A DNA stretch of 64,000 nt from contig OZ025690.1 of the NCBI GenBank assembly GCA_964019335.1, positions 62,001-126,000 of the forward strand, written 5' to 3'. Position numbers and translations under genes: made by a program. How positions within the stretch are numbered: position 1 is the stretch's first letter; each line of letters begins with the position of its first letter. This DNA comes from Diplonema japonicum. Its lineage: Eukaryota > Euglenozoa > Diplonemea > Diplonemida > Diplonemidae. The notes below the pieces were generated by a model, which saw only the letters and a program-made list of their open reading frames with translations, did not search any database and was not told the origin of the DNA. Of the stretch, positions 27,708 through 38,838 are shown in pieces.

Positions 27708-30700
27708 CTATATCCACGCAGTCCAACCTTCATACATGTGAATAAGGTTCTTTTCGCTGGTTGCCTCGTTGATGATATTATTGACCTGTTCCGTTACGGA
27801 CACAGGGGTGTCAAGGGCAGCGCGCTTCCCGATGTCGCGTCCTTGAAGCTTGAGCTCAACCTTGCGGATAACGTTCAGCGCGTGGAGGTTACGGCCGTCT
27901 GAAGGTACGTCTGAGCTGACGTGGGGCAGGTCGCCTTCTTCATCTTCGATCGAAAAGTCGGAGCAGCCTAGCACGGCAAGCTCTTCCAGTTGGTTGAGAC
28001 AGTCGGCATGGACGCTCTTGAGCTCCTCAACACCGCTAACAGCCGACGTGCCTGCTACGGTTTCTTCCTCGCCTCCTGCCTCGGGACCCCATAGCCTGTC
28101 GAACATCCCACACCACATGTTGAACCCTTTGATACACCTCTTGCACAGTTCGCTTGTTCCCTTCACCCTTTGGTGCAGTCTCTTCAATGTCGGGAATTGT
28201 GTCAGTGTCTTAAGCACACCCGACACCAAGGTGTCTATGTGCCGCATGTGGTCCACGTACATTGTCTTGTTGGCAATGACCTCTGAGTATGCCCCTGCAG
28301 TGGCCTGCGATGATTGGTTTTGCAATACAGCCAGCAGTCCTTTTTTCTCGACGATGGATATCTCGGCTTGTCTGCTCTGTTCTTCCAGCATGTCCAGCTT
28401 TGTAGTGAGGTCTTTCGCCCTTTCCTTGTTGTGCCGCACAACAAGCACCGCCCGCACAAGCGTGTCGAAGGCCAGGCTTGTCGTCTCTGCCTCCGTCGCT
28501 ACTGCGTTGTGGATGTCGTCGTTCTCGCGAGAGATGTTGCGCAGCGTCTCCAGGTAGATCACCTTCCCCGTCGCTTCTGTCACTCGCTCGCAGTGCTCTA
28601 CCGTCGTGTCGAACTCGAAGCGTCTGTCCTGTACTAGCTTCATCCCGAACTTCTTCTTGTCCGCAGGCAGCTCTTCTAGAAGTTCAAACTCCGCCCTGCA
28701 CAGATCTGTCAGCTGCTGGTTGAGCTTGTCCGTCAGCGTCTTGTACTGTGTGATCTGCGTGTCGAGTCCAGCGGCAATGTGCTGCCGCTTGTTCATAGAC
28801 CCCAGACCGTTGGGCAGCTGTTGTGCAAGGAACGGTTCCAGCAGCCAGCCGTAGTACAGCACCTGCGTGTTGGTGTCCGCGTTGAGCTTTTCGAAGTACC
28901 GCTGTTCCTTGTAGAAAGCTTTTAGATTTCTCGCAAGAGTTGCCACCTCCTTCCCTAGCATGTGGTTGCAAACAGCATCGAGTGCGTCCCTCATATCCGC
29001 GAAGTGACCCCCCTCAAACCTTCCCTTGCCCTTCTTGATGACTAGAGTCACCAGGTCCCCTACTTGCGCGTTCAAACCGATTGAAGGGGGGCGGATGCTG
29101 TCGGGGTTTAGCCTGCCAACTTGCTGCATGGCCGCAAGTGAAAGGTCGTTCGTGAGCTTCACAAGTACCTCGTCGATGGCAACAGAGCACGCAGGGTGCA
29201 GGCAGACCTCTACTAAAGTGCTGATGAACACGCGCAACACACAGTTCACCCTGCGGAGCAGGTAGTGCCTGTTCAGCTTGGGTTGGTGCGGTTTGCAGCC
29301 AATAGAGATAAGGTCAGTGATAGTCTTGAGTGTCTCGGCGCACTCCAGGTTAAGGAAGTCTTGGGGAAACATCACAGGGTTGTTGAAAGCAGAGAGAAGG
29401 TACGACTGGAAGTCGCCAAGGGAGGTCCTCACGAAATCTTCCGTGGCACCTTCTTTGGGGCTGCCAAACAGGAGGGGTGGAAGCTTGTCGGCAAAAGTTA
29501 TGAGCAGACCATCTATTTTGGACAGCGTGGTGTTGAGCATTGCGATGCTAGTGGCGGTGGACGGCTTGAGGACAACGAGGTCGCCTAGCCACATCGTAAC
29601 AAAATTGAAGGAGTAGACTGCCTTGCGGAAGGCAGTGAGGGTGTGCCACTTGCCGTGCGTCAGGAGGTGCGGATCGTCATTTTCCTCCATTTCGGAAAGG
29701 GACATATAACGCTCCCAGCTGTGGACTTGTGCAGGGGCCTGCGAAGCAGAGCTGCAGTGGGACAGGACAGTGATCGACGCGTAGCATATGCTCAGTGTTC
29801 TGTCGGGTGACATATTCAGCGTGGTCTCCAACTTACTGAGATCTATTTCTGGTAATGAGTAGTCCTCGTACATGGCATCTGTCTCCAGCTCTAAAGAAGG
29901 CAGCGATGTCAGCAGCTCGCCAGCCTGCTGCACTACCTCCTCTACGCCCATCTCTAGGACCTCAACAGGTGCTACATGCTCCAACACGCCTCCCTTGACA
30001 GCCTTGTTGACTCTGTCCAGATCAGTGCGATGGTTTTCGACCTCTGAGATGAACTCTTCATAACCCGTAGCCGACAAGCCCTTTTCGATGAAGCTCTTGC
30101 ACACTGTGTTTGTTAAAGGATGGCAATGGAACATACCCCCCGCAAGGCTCTCATAGGTGCTCACCCACAGCTTGCAGCAGTTCTTCTCGCTGTACACGAT
30201 GTCAAGGCTTCTCTCGATTTCCGAAACGTTCTTCTCCCATATGGAGAGGTACTCCTCGATGGTGGAGGTCTGTCGTTGTAATTTTGTAATAACCATTTCC
30301 ACATACCATTTCTTTGAGGGCCCCGTACGTGGACATCACCTTCAGCTCGTGCTGGTCGACCTTCGACAGGACAGACAACAACTTGGCGTCCTGTTTGAGG
30401 TGGTTGACAGGTTTCACAAATTCGAATACCTTTATTTCCCCGAAGCTCTTGCAGAGCTGGGCCGAGACGCGTGAGGACAGCTCTTTGAACCCGACCGGAT
30501 CCGACGGGAACTTTTCAAGATCGCGAAGGGAAGGGAGAGCTTCTTGGCAATCAGACTGTGGGAAGGTCCTTATTGTGGAAGAAAACACACACCTGAACCT
30601 TTCTAAACTGTCTCTGATTCTGGATACATCTTTCATATTGGGACTCAAAGGCTTTCAATGCGCTGTGGGTAGGTGGGTGACATTGTTGGGTGGTGGATAC

Positions 30701-33700
30701 CTTTTAAGGTCAGCCTCCGTCAGGCTCTTGGAACGTATTACGGAGAGTTCTCTCTTCACGGTGCTCACTTGGTGCAGCAACTGTGTCCTCACGTGTTTAT
30801 TCTCCTGTATCTGCTTCACGACATCCGCGTGTTTTGAGGCACGCAGCTGGTCAGCCTCAATAGCAAGTGTGGTGATGGCTTCTTGGCACTTCTGCCACGA
30901 TTCCACCAGGTCCCCTAAAGTCTCGTCCAAGTGCGTGCCTAGCACCCCCAACGACACAGTCACCTCCATCCCTTCCGTGGCAGGGTCACACACACGTTTT
31001 GCTGTCCACTCCACAAGAGGATCATGTACAAAGGCCTCAAGTAGTCCGAGTAAAGTGTCTTTGTTTTCACGGAGGACACCCATCGTATCTTCACACACGG
31101 ACTTGTACGCCCCCTGCACGCCTTGTATTCCCAAGGCATCACGCAGGACAGGCGTCAGTCTGAAGGGCACGATCTCCGGCACCCTCAGCTGCATGCCCTT
31201 CTCGAAGCAGATATTGTAGTCGATGTGCACCGTCTCACCACTGTCGAAGTCAATCAACATGTTATCCAGATGTCTATCACCTAACCCGATCACGTACCCC
31301 AGCACTGACATCACTGCCAAGGACGACGTATACCGCCTGTTCCTCTCCAGCCAGCTCACAACCCCTGTTTCGGTGTACGACGTCGTCGTATTCGAGCTCC
31401 CCCTGCACCACAGTTCCCGGGTCAGAAGATCCTTCGGCACTTCGTTGCTCAGCTGTGCGAAGACTTTCGCAAGCACTTCTTCGGGCCAGTCAGTTCGCGT
31501 CCCGATGTTCGAAATGCCTACCTCCTTCAACGCGGGCAGAAGCTTTGCGAAGAAGTGATGCACAGGGTTGAAAGATGCCTTCCCAGGCTTTGTTTTCTTG
31601 GAGCCCACCAGCTGCTCGACGTTGCTCTTCCTCTTCATCCACTGCCTGTGCAGATGGAACACAGCGTGAACGTTGTCCACGAACCTGATGAGGCCCGAGC
31701 TGTCGCTCAGCGGCACCACTGCATACGACCTTGCTCTGAGACTCTTCTTCTTTCCCGCGTGGCTTGATCCAAGGAGTACAGTAGCAGTCCGAAGCACCTG
31801 CATGACGCGCTCGTCAAGACTCAAATCCTCCTTACCCTTCAGCAAGAATGTGTACTTCCTACCGTCGCTGCCCCACATCACCAGTTTCTTTGGTCTTGTC
31901 TTGGACTCCACTACCTCGACGTGCTGTTCGAGCCTCGTGATCGACACGTACTGCGGGCATCCCGGCACAGGGATAGCAGTGTCCTTTAGCTTTGTAAGCT
32001 GCGTTGAAATATCGCTCAAAGACAAGAGACGAGGGCGTCGCTCGCTGTCGTTCAAAGACTTGTTCAGCTTTGAGAATACACTCGCCAAAGATGTGTGCGC
32101 TGCCTCCACGGCACTGTCGACATTCTTGCTTACCTGCGGGAGGCCTTTCTTGAGTTCGTGAAGAGCACGCTGCAGCTTAGGGAGTGTCTCCAGCTGGAAC
32201 TCGCTCTCGTGCAAGCACATAGCTGGGCATTGGACCTTCTGTATCTGCTTCTCAAGCACCTGCACCAACGGCTGCAAGAGCGCTTCGAACTTCTGTCGCT
32301 TCAACAAATTAAACTTCGACTCCGAAGCGCCACTCCCCTCTGCCGTAGTCTTTCCCAACCCTGCCAGCCTTGACCGCACAAAGGACTTGTAGCTTGGCAA
32401 CACCTTAGTCAAAGACTGGTTCAGAGACGCTACTACAGCGTTTGTTTCCTCGTCGAGCAGACTCGTCACGCGAACCAATTCAGCCGCAAAGTCTTTCGTC
32501 TCTGTGAAGGCATCGCCAACAGCAGACAGCGTGTCCCACAGTTCTTCAAAAGACTGCTTAGGTGCACCCTGTTTGGTGGTGCCCAGTGCCGCGATCAAAG
32601 GATACAAAAGAAGCATGGGCACCTCAGCACACAGCTTCTGTAGCAGCTGCTTGACAGCATGGTGCACGGAGGATGTACTTGTGAGGTGCGCCATTAGCTG
32701 TGGGCTGATGTCCCTCCAAGCCCGAAGGGGTGTCTGCACAATCTCAGCAATGCGCTGCTTATCAATGAAGAAGCCGGAGCCGGAGCCCTGCTGAAGCAGC
32801 TGGAGAACCCGAAGTGCGAGCTTCATGTCCGTTAGAGGGGGGTCATCGTTCTGTGCCGGTAAGTGCAGGGCAGCAAGATGGCTCCGCACAGCCTCAGCCC
32901 ACAATGCTTCGTTCGTGGCGTTTTGCATGGTCCACTCTGCGTACCTGCACATGGAAGCCTTGCTCATGCTATAGTTAGTTTTCAGAGACCTCACAATAGT
33001 GGCAGCCAGATCAGAGGGGTGTACTTTCGCACTCTGCACAAGGTACGAGTTGAACGCATCTGATTCCAGTACTAGGTCATGAAGCTTCAGCAAGGCCATC
33101 AGTGACTTCCCGCTGCTGCCAGCTTGCCACAAGCTGTCGATCCCTTTCGTGATTTGTCCCTTGTCAGTACTCAAGAGCTGCAAGCAGCACTTCTCGTAAG
33201 ACCCGCTCACCTTCCATTCTTGGCTGTCAGGTAGCGACAGAAGCTTTTTCACTAACTTTGCAGAAAGCATGGTGTTGCCTGCCTCGCGTGCCTCCTTCGA
33301 GGCTTGGAGGAGCATCATTGGGAAGCTGTTGCAACTTGCAGCCAGTTTGTGTCCCAGGATGAGCGATGTCTCTGCTCTACGACACGAGGCAGCATCGGGG
33401 TATGAGATGAGGGAGTTGAGCGTGTCGCCCAGGCAGACCTCATTACAACTCGCGTCGATCGCGTGTTGCCGTTGGAGGAGGTCCACGGCCTCCACAAGAC
33501 GGTGGCGGTGGGAGCTAACGCTTTCGCTGTCAAGGTGCTCCTCTGCCACGACACGCAGGATCCGCAACTTCGACAGTTGCTCCGGGACGGTGCTGAACGT
33601 AGGTCCTTTGCTCGACACCACGTTCGACAGGACTTTTATCTTCTCGTCGCAGTTGACGCAGAGCTCCAGACACTCCGCAAAGCTTCCCTGCTCCCACTCT

Positions 33701-36546
33701 GCCAGTGCCTTCGCGTACTGCACTGCTACACCAACCTGCGTCCCTGCTGTCGAAGAGCCGGACTCGTAGGCATCAATGACCTCCTTTGCGATAAAACGTA
33801 CTTTGCGTTCCCTAGCAGCGTCGGGCTTTGTGCCATTGGCGTCATTGGTGACAGACTCTTTCAGGAATTTCACCCACTGGAAAAGCTCCTGCCAACCGAG
33901 GGACTTGGTGCAGCAGTCGACGTAACAGTGAGACACGATGCGGATGACCGTTAGCTGGGAGTACTTCAGAGCACTTTGGAGAAAAACTCGCTTGTAGTGC
34001 ACAAGAGCCTCCTCGTGCCGTCCATCTGCATGCATAGCCATGCCCGACAGAGCCTCGTGAAGAATTGGCATGTTGTGCTTCCTCAATAAGTCCAGTTTGG
34101 AACCTTCCTCGATCTCACCTACGAGAAACCCTGTAACCAGCCGCTCAGCCCATGTCAGGTGCCCCATGATGATGTCGCCACAGGCACTCTTGTTGACATA
34201 GACACTGCTCATGGTGAGGAGGACTTTCTCCATTTCGATGAAAACCCTGTACTGCACGTCAGACGTCACGCCCTGAGACACGTAAGCGTTCATCTCCTTC
34301 AAGCGCAGCCCGCATGACCTGACGAACATCGGGTGGAACAGTGGGGACGTCATTGTCTCACCTGCCGCCACCATCTGCAGCCTGATGCACGAGAAGTACT
34401 CGTCGCAGACCTTTCTGTTTGTCGGGAAGAACACTGTCGAGGGCCCCGACCACGCCGTCTGCCGCTTATCGATCTCAATAACGTACCCTTCCTGGGCAAG
34501 GTACACCCATTTCTCAAGCTCGTTGAGCAGCAGAAGGATAAGTTGGCTTCTTAATGCGGTACCAGCAGCCTGCGAAGAAGTGCGTCCGTTCTTCATTGCA
34601 TCGTTGCAACCGTTCGCGAAGCTCGTGTAGTTGTCATCCAGCAAGAAGGACGTAGACCCCACCTGCTTGAGCAGTTTTTCAAGTTCGGAGAAGGTTGCTT
34701 GCGCGTCGCCGAGGGTTGTTTTCAGCTTCTCGGTGACACAGTACCGTACTGCTGCAGTGATCACGGAGCACAGCAACGCGTGTTGCGACGTCGGGGGGCC
34801 TTCTAGCGACCTTGCCATGGCGTAGGTTTCCGCAGCAATCATGTGTAACCCGTCAAATGGGTTCTCATGCTCCCCTCGGATAATCTGTATCAAGATCGCG
34901 AACTGCCTACCGCGCATAGGCGCCACCACGGGGTACGTTTTAGTCCGTTTGACGGGCTGCAACTTGCCTGCCAAACGCAGCTGCTCACAGAACACTCTGT
35001 ACGCACAATGCCTGACTGTGTCGTTCTCGTCTGTTAGCAGAACGGACAGTGCGTGGTACAATTCCACATTGATGGACTGAACTACCTCCTGTGTGGACAC
35101 TTCCACCAACACCATGATCGTCTTCACTGCGCTTACCCGCACCATCGCATCCCTGTCCTGCAAACACTTCTGCAGGACTGCTACGAATTCAGACGACAAA
35201 TCGCACAGCACGAACTTTGCGTCGCGTACTACCATCAAGCTGTTTTGCACCCATTCCATCAAATTGAGCTTCACGCTCGTGTCGAACTTCTCGGAAGCTT
35301 CGTATATAGCAAAGATGCTACACGTGATGTGCACCACCTGCATGGTGTGCACCAGGGGGCTCACCATCAGATGGCTCAGAACGTGATGTGAAATCTTGTC
35401 CACCAGTTTCATGCCGTCTGCTGCGGAGGTGGGGAGACACGCCACCCATTGGTTCCCGTTCAAGAGCTCAAAATAAGCCACTCCCTTAGTCTCGGGGCAG
35501 TGCAGCATTTTGAACAAGACGTTGTAGAGAAACGACACAACGCGCTGTGTGGAGGTGGTGTAGGTGGCGCTGTCAGAACACAGCTCGCTGATGCGGTGGA
35601 TGACCTCGGCAACCACGTTTCCGCCGACGGCTTTCAAAACATAGAGGTACAGCTCTTCGAACTGGGGGACGAACGCGAGCTCCGTCTGCACATTCGCTGT
35701 CTTAATAAAAGACTGCACGGCGTCTAGAAGGCCGCTACGGTGCTCCGTGTTGTAAGAACCAGACTCCTCTAACATGAGCTGCTGCAAGATATACAACAAC
35801 ATGTCGCCAGACTCTTCAGTGAGAGATGGCTGCGACTCGAGAAGTTTACACGTGAGCGGCAACAGTGCGGACGTTGAAGCACGAGGATCGCTGACTATGC
35901 AGCTTATGAACCGTATGACGTTCGTGACCCACTTAGGCTGCAGCTTCATGGAGGGAAGCACACGGCCGAAGGAGTCAATAAGAGTGTCGGCCGTCCTTAG
36001 TGGAATCATCCCTTCGAGGGACTCCTGGATCACGATCAGGACCGTCGTGAGGCGCATGATGTGCTGCGCGTCGCCGATCTTGCGGTGCGTGAATACCTTC
36101 TGGATGTACATTTCTCCGTGCCAACCAGAGTCGGTGACCCTGCTTGCGTCATTTAGCTCGTCGGTGAGCTTGATTAGGATTTGTATTGCGTGTGAAGATT
36201 GGATCTTCCAAAGGTGCGCCAGCGACATCATCGCTTTTTCAATTTCTTCCAAAGTCGGTATAGGTGTGTCCATCGTGAGGTACCACCTTAGCATGATGTC
36301 CACAAAATCCACCCATCTGTCTCGCAGTGCTTGCGGGTATGCCTCTCCCACCTCCGTCACCACTCTCACAACTGCCAACACTGAACTGTTGTCGCCTGCA
36401 GTTTTCGCCGTCTCGACCAAGCGCAACACATGTTCGAATAACGCACCAGTCTGATTGTCCTCTAGCTGTCTCCTTACAAAGCTGCAGTACCCCCTCACCT
36501 CCTGTTCGGGCACCACCAGCCCCATGTGGGTGTGGTACCTCTCCAT
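27708..36546 (-). CDS. SMG1: SMG1-type PIKK, nonsense-mediated decay kinase, 2,908 aa
   Basis: SMG1 phosphorylates UPF1 during nonsense-mediated mRNA decay. Three introns, 30663..30700 (38 nt), 30556..30592 (37 nt) and 30270..30306 (37 nt), join three open stretches into 8,727 nt. The N-terminal half is helical HEAT/FAT solenoid. The kinase domain starts near residue 1550 with FLLKGKEDLSLDERVMQ and has GLGDRHLDNMLID (catalytic loop, about 1755) and VHIDYNICFEKG, where DYN replaces DFG as in animal SMG1. EIVPFRLT and LLEAFVHDPLVEWT follow. After the kinase comes an SMG1-type insert of about 1,000 residues. The protein ends with an FATC domain, EQVNNIINEATSEKN then MYEGWTAWI, close to the animal ending. 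The start is ATG at 36546. These motifs separate it from TOR, ATM and ATR. Confidence 0.95.
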
Positions 36547-36923
36547 TCTTTGCAAAAAAAGAAGAAAAGTGTCGTCAAAAGAAGAGAAAAAAAAGAGGTT
36601 GTTTCGGGTTTGTTTCTCTCTTTTTTTCTTTGTTCTCTTTTTTCTCTCTCTCTTTTCTTTTCTTTTTTCTTTTTTTTTAAATCGCTTTCGATAAAGGCTT
36701 TTTCTCTAAACGGCTTTCCTGATCCCTTAGCGAATTACCATTTTTGTAAAGGTTGGTTTTTTATTTTTAGCGTTAATCTTCAGTTCTTTTTTTTTCCCCT
36801 CCCCCCCCCTGTAGTTTACGTTTTTACTTTTATTTTTGTGTGCTACTGGGGGGGGGGAGAAAAAATAACAAGTTCAAGAGCCCTCCTTCCAAGCACATTC
36901 CGATGGAAATAAGAGTGTGCATT
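36547..36923. other. Low-complexity spacer
   Basis: The spacer is T- and C-rich on the plus strand with a G run at 36848. No gene is visible. A TTTTTTTGCAAAG stretch on the minus strand comes directly before the SMG1 start codon. Confidence 0.55.
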
Positions 36924-38633
36924 CTACTGGCTTACGCGCAAGACGTCGACAAGGCGGGTGACATGAGTGCTGGAGATAGGCTTTTCAGATCTACTTGGGC
37001 CTCGATCGAGCCTGGAGGGGATGGGAGGTAGAACAGCAGCGCTTGTCACTATCTTGGCCGCCAAGGCTCTGGGTTGTTGCTTTGAGAGGTCTTCTGATGA
37101 TTTAGTAGCCATTGCGAAGGTGTCTTCATCATGAGTGGTGAGTTCAAGCCGTGTTTCCATTTTTGCAGCGTTTTCCTTTCTGATCAGCTCCAACTTCTCT
37201 TGTGTCTTGAGCTGTCTTTCCTTCTCCTTGTCGAGCATCCCCACCGCCATCTTCACCCCGAACAGCTTCTTCATCGTTCGTTTCACAGTCGATTTCAATT
37301 TCCCATCCTCCTCTACAGGACTCCCTTCCGGGTCGCCTTCTTTGACATAAACCACCTCACGCACAGGCTCTGGTGGCGGGGCGAATTTGAGGTATAAACT
37401 CATTGTGTCGGAGCACACTGCGTCCACCCCGCCATCCTCTTTTGCTTTAGTGAGTAGTTCTCGAAGCCTTTCCAGGACTTGGTAGTGGTCAGCAGTTGCC
37501 AGGCGTGGGTGTTCTAACTCAATGGTGGCCCGTACTCTATCGATCTCCTTTTCAAAGTTCTTTTGCATTCCCTCCTGGCTTTCTTTCATGTCGCTGAGCT
37601 CGTGTTCCAAAGAGGCCACTCTGCGCTCGCCGATCAAGAAGGATTCGATTAGTTCCTTCACCGCCCTCCCGAACCTCACCAACCCAAGGCTGACGTCCAA
37701 GAAATCCGTATTCCGATGATCAACCCCTTCAGCAGGGTTGACAGGGGTTGATACAGGAACCTGCGGAACAATGTCCATCGGGTTGCCTTTTTTCTTTTTG
37801 AGTTCGAAAATCGTTCGCACAGCGTCGGTGAAGGTGTCGTTCAAAGGCGGGACCTTTTCGTTGAGAAGTGCGGCGAGTCCTATGGGTGCGAGGTGGTCCT
37901 GGCCTAGATTGATCGTGACCAAGGCGGTTCTGGTCAAGGTGTTCACGCGGAGAGAAAGCTCGTTGTTGGCTGCCAATGTGGTGGACACAAGGTCCTCAAG
38001 GGACTCCAGGCTGCGCGACAGCCCTTCCGTCCAGCTTTGCAAGCTTTCGAAATACGCCATCATTTGAGACCCAAGCGCGTCGACTGACCTCTTAATATCT
38101 GAAAGGCACTTGCGAAGCGACACGACCTTCGCACTAACAGGGATGAGGGTCTCCACAGGTACTGCAGCAGCAAGGAGAGCAGAAAGACTTTCGGATTTCT
38201 GTTTTGAAGCTGTGAGTTGTACCTCTAAATCATCGATGATGCATTGAAGGTTCGGGTCAGGCTTGCGCGAGACGATGGGGGGGTTCTTTGTACTGAGCGG
38301 GGCGTAGGAGTCGTACTGCTTGTCGAGGATGTCGACCAAGCGTACCGCCAGGTCGTTTGCACAGCTAAGGTCTAGGTCGCTTACAGTGCTGTTCAGGTCA
38401 TGGAGCACCTTCTTCATCGCTTGGGCTGTGAACTCGTCGGCGAAACCCAGCCGTTTCTTGCTGATTCCTGGCCAGTACCCCCAGCTCCCTACCCCAGGCA
38501 TTTCTCTCGGCTTGTACAGCTCAAACCCATCAAAAGGGTTGTCCCACTCGTAGTCGTCCCTCCACAACAGCCTCGTTTCATACTCCTCCTCATTCTTCTC
38601 CACCTTCACGCGCCCCCCTACTGGGTCCCACAT
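36924..38633 (-). CDS. Coiled-coil protein of unknown function, 569 aa
   Basis: The start is MWDPVGGRV (38633), 16 nt after an acceptor CTCGCAG; the open frame upstream of that is spacer. The first 60 residues are rich in Trp, Tyr and acidic residues (ETRLLWRDDYEWDNPFDGFELY, partly quoted: DDYEWDNPFDGFELY). The rest is helical with clear coiled coil at about 150-260, 340-420 and 490-540 and a Pro/Ser-rich tail. There is no signal peptide, membrane segment or enzyme motif. A GTAAGC overlaps the last codons and could be a donor, but no good next exon is seen. Position between SMG1 and a CH-domain protein gives no functional hint. A cytoskeletal role is possible. Confidence 0.7.
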   Translation of the reverse strand: MWDPVGGRVKVEKNEEEYETRLLWRDDYEWDNPFDGFELYKPREMPGVGSWGYWPGISKKRLGFADEFTAQAMKKVLHDLNSTVSDLDLSCANDLAVRLVDILDKQYDSYAPLSTKNPPIVSRKPDPNLQCIIDDLEVQLTASKQKSESLSALLAAAVPVETLIPVSAKVVSLRKCLSDIKRSVDALGSQMMAYFESLQSWTEGLSRSLESLEDLVSTTLAANNELSLRVNTLTRTALVTINLGQDHLAPIGLAALLNEKVPPLNDTFTDAVRTIFELKKKKGNPMDIVPQVPVSTPVNPAEGVDHRNTDFLDVSLGLVRFGRAVKELIESFLIGERRVASLEHELSDMKESQEGMQKNFEKEIDRVRATIELEHPRLATADHYQVLERLRELLTKAKEDGGVDAVCSDTMSLYLKFAPPPEPVREVVYVKEGDPEGSPVEEDGKLKSTVKRTMKKLFGVKMAVGMLDKEKERQLKTQEKLELIRKENAAKMETRLELTTHDEDTFAMATKSSEDLSKQQPRALAAKIVTSAAVLPPIPSRLDRGPSRSEKPISSTHVTRLVDVLRVSQ

Positions 38634-38838
38634 GCACGTGTCGAGTCGTCTGCGAGGTATGTGTGAAAAATACGGGATGGGTGTGAAAAAAAAAAAGGAA
38701 TAATAAACTCTTTTAACTTCACATAAGAAAAAAAAGGGGGGGGGCGAGAGAGGTATACATTTTGTTGTTGACATGAAGGAGGAGGGGGGACGGTGGTTCA
38801 GGGAAGGTTCAGGGAAGAGGCGGGAGAAAAAAAAATAT

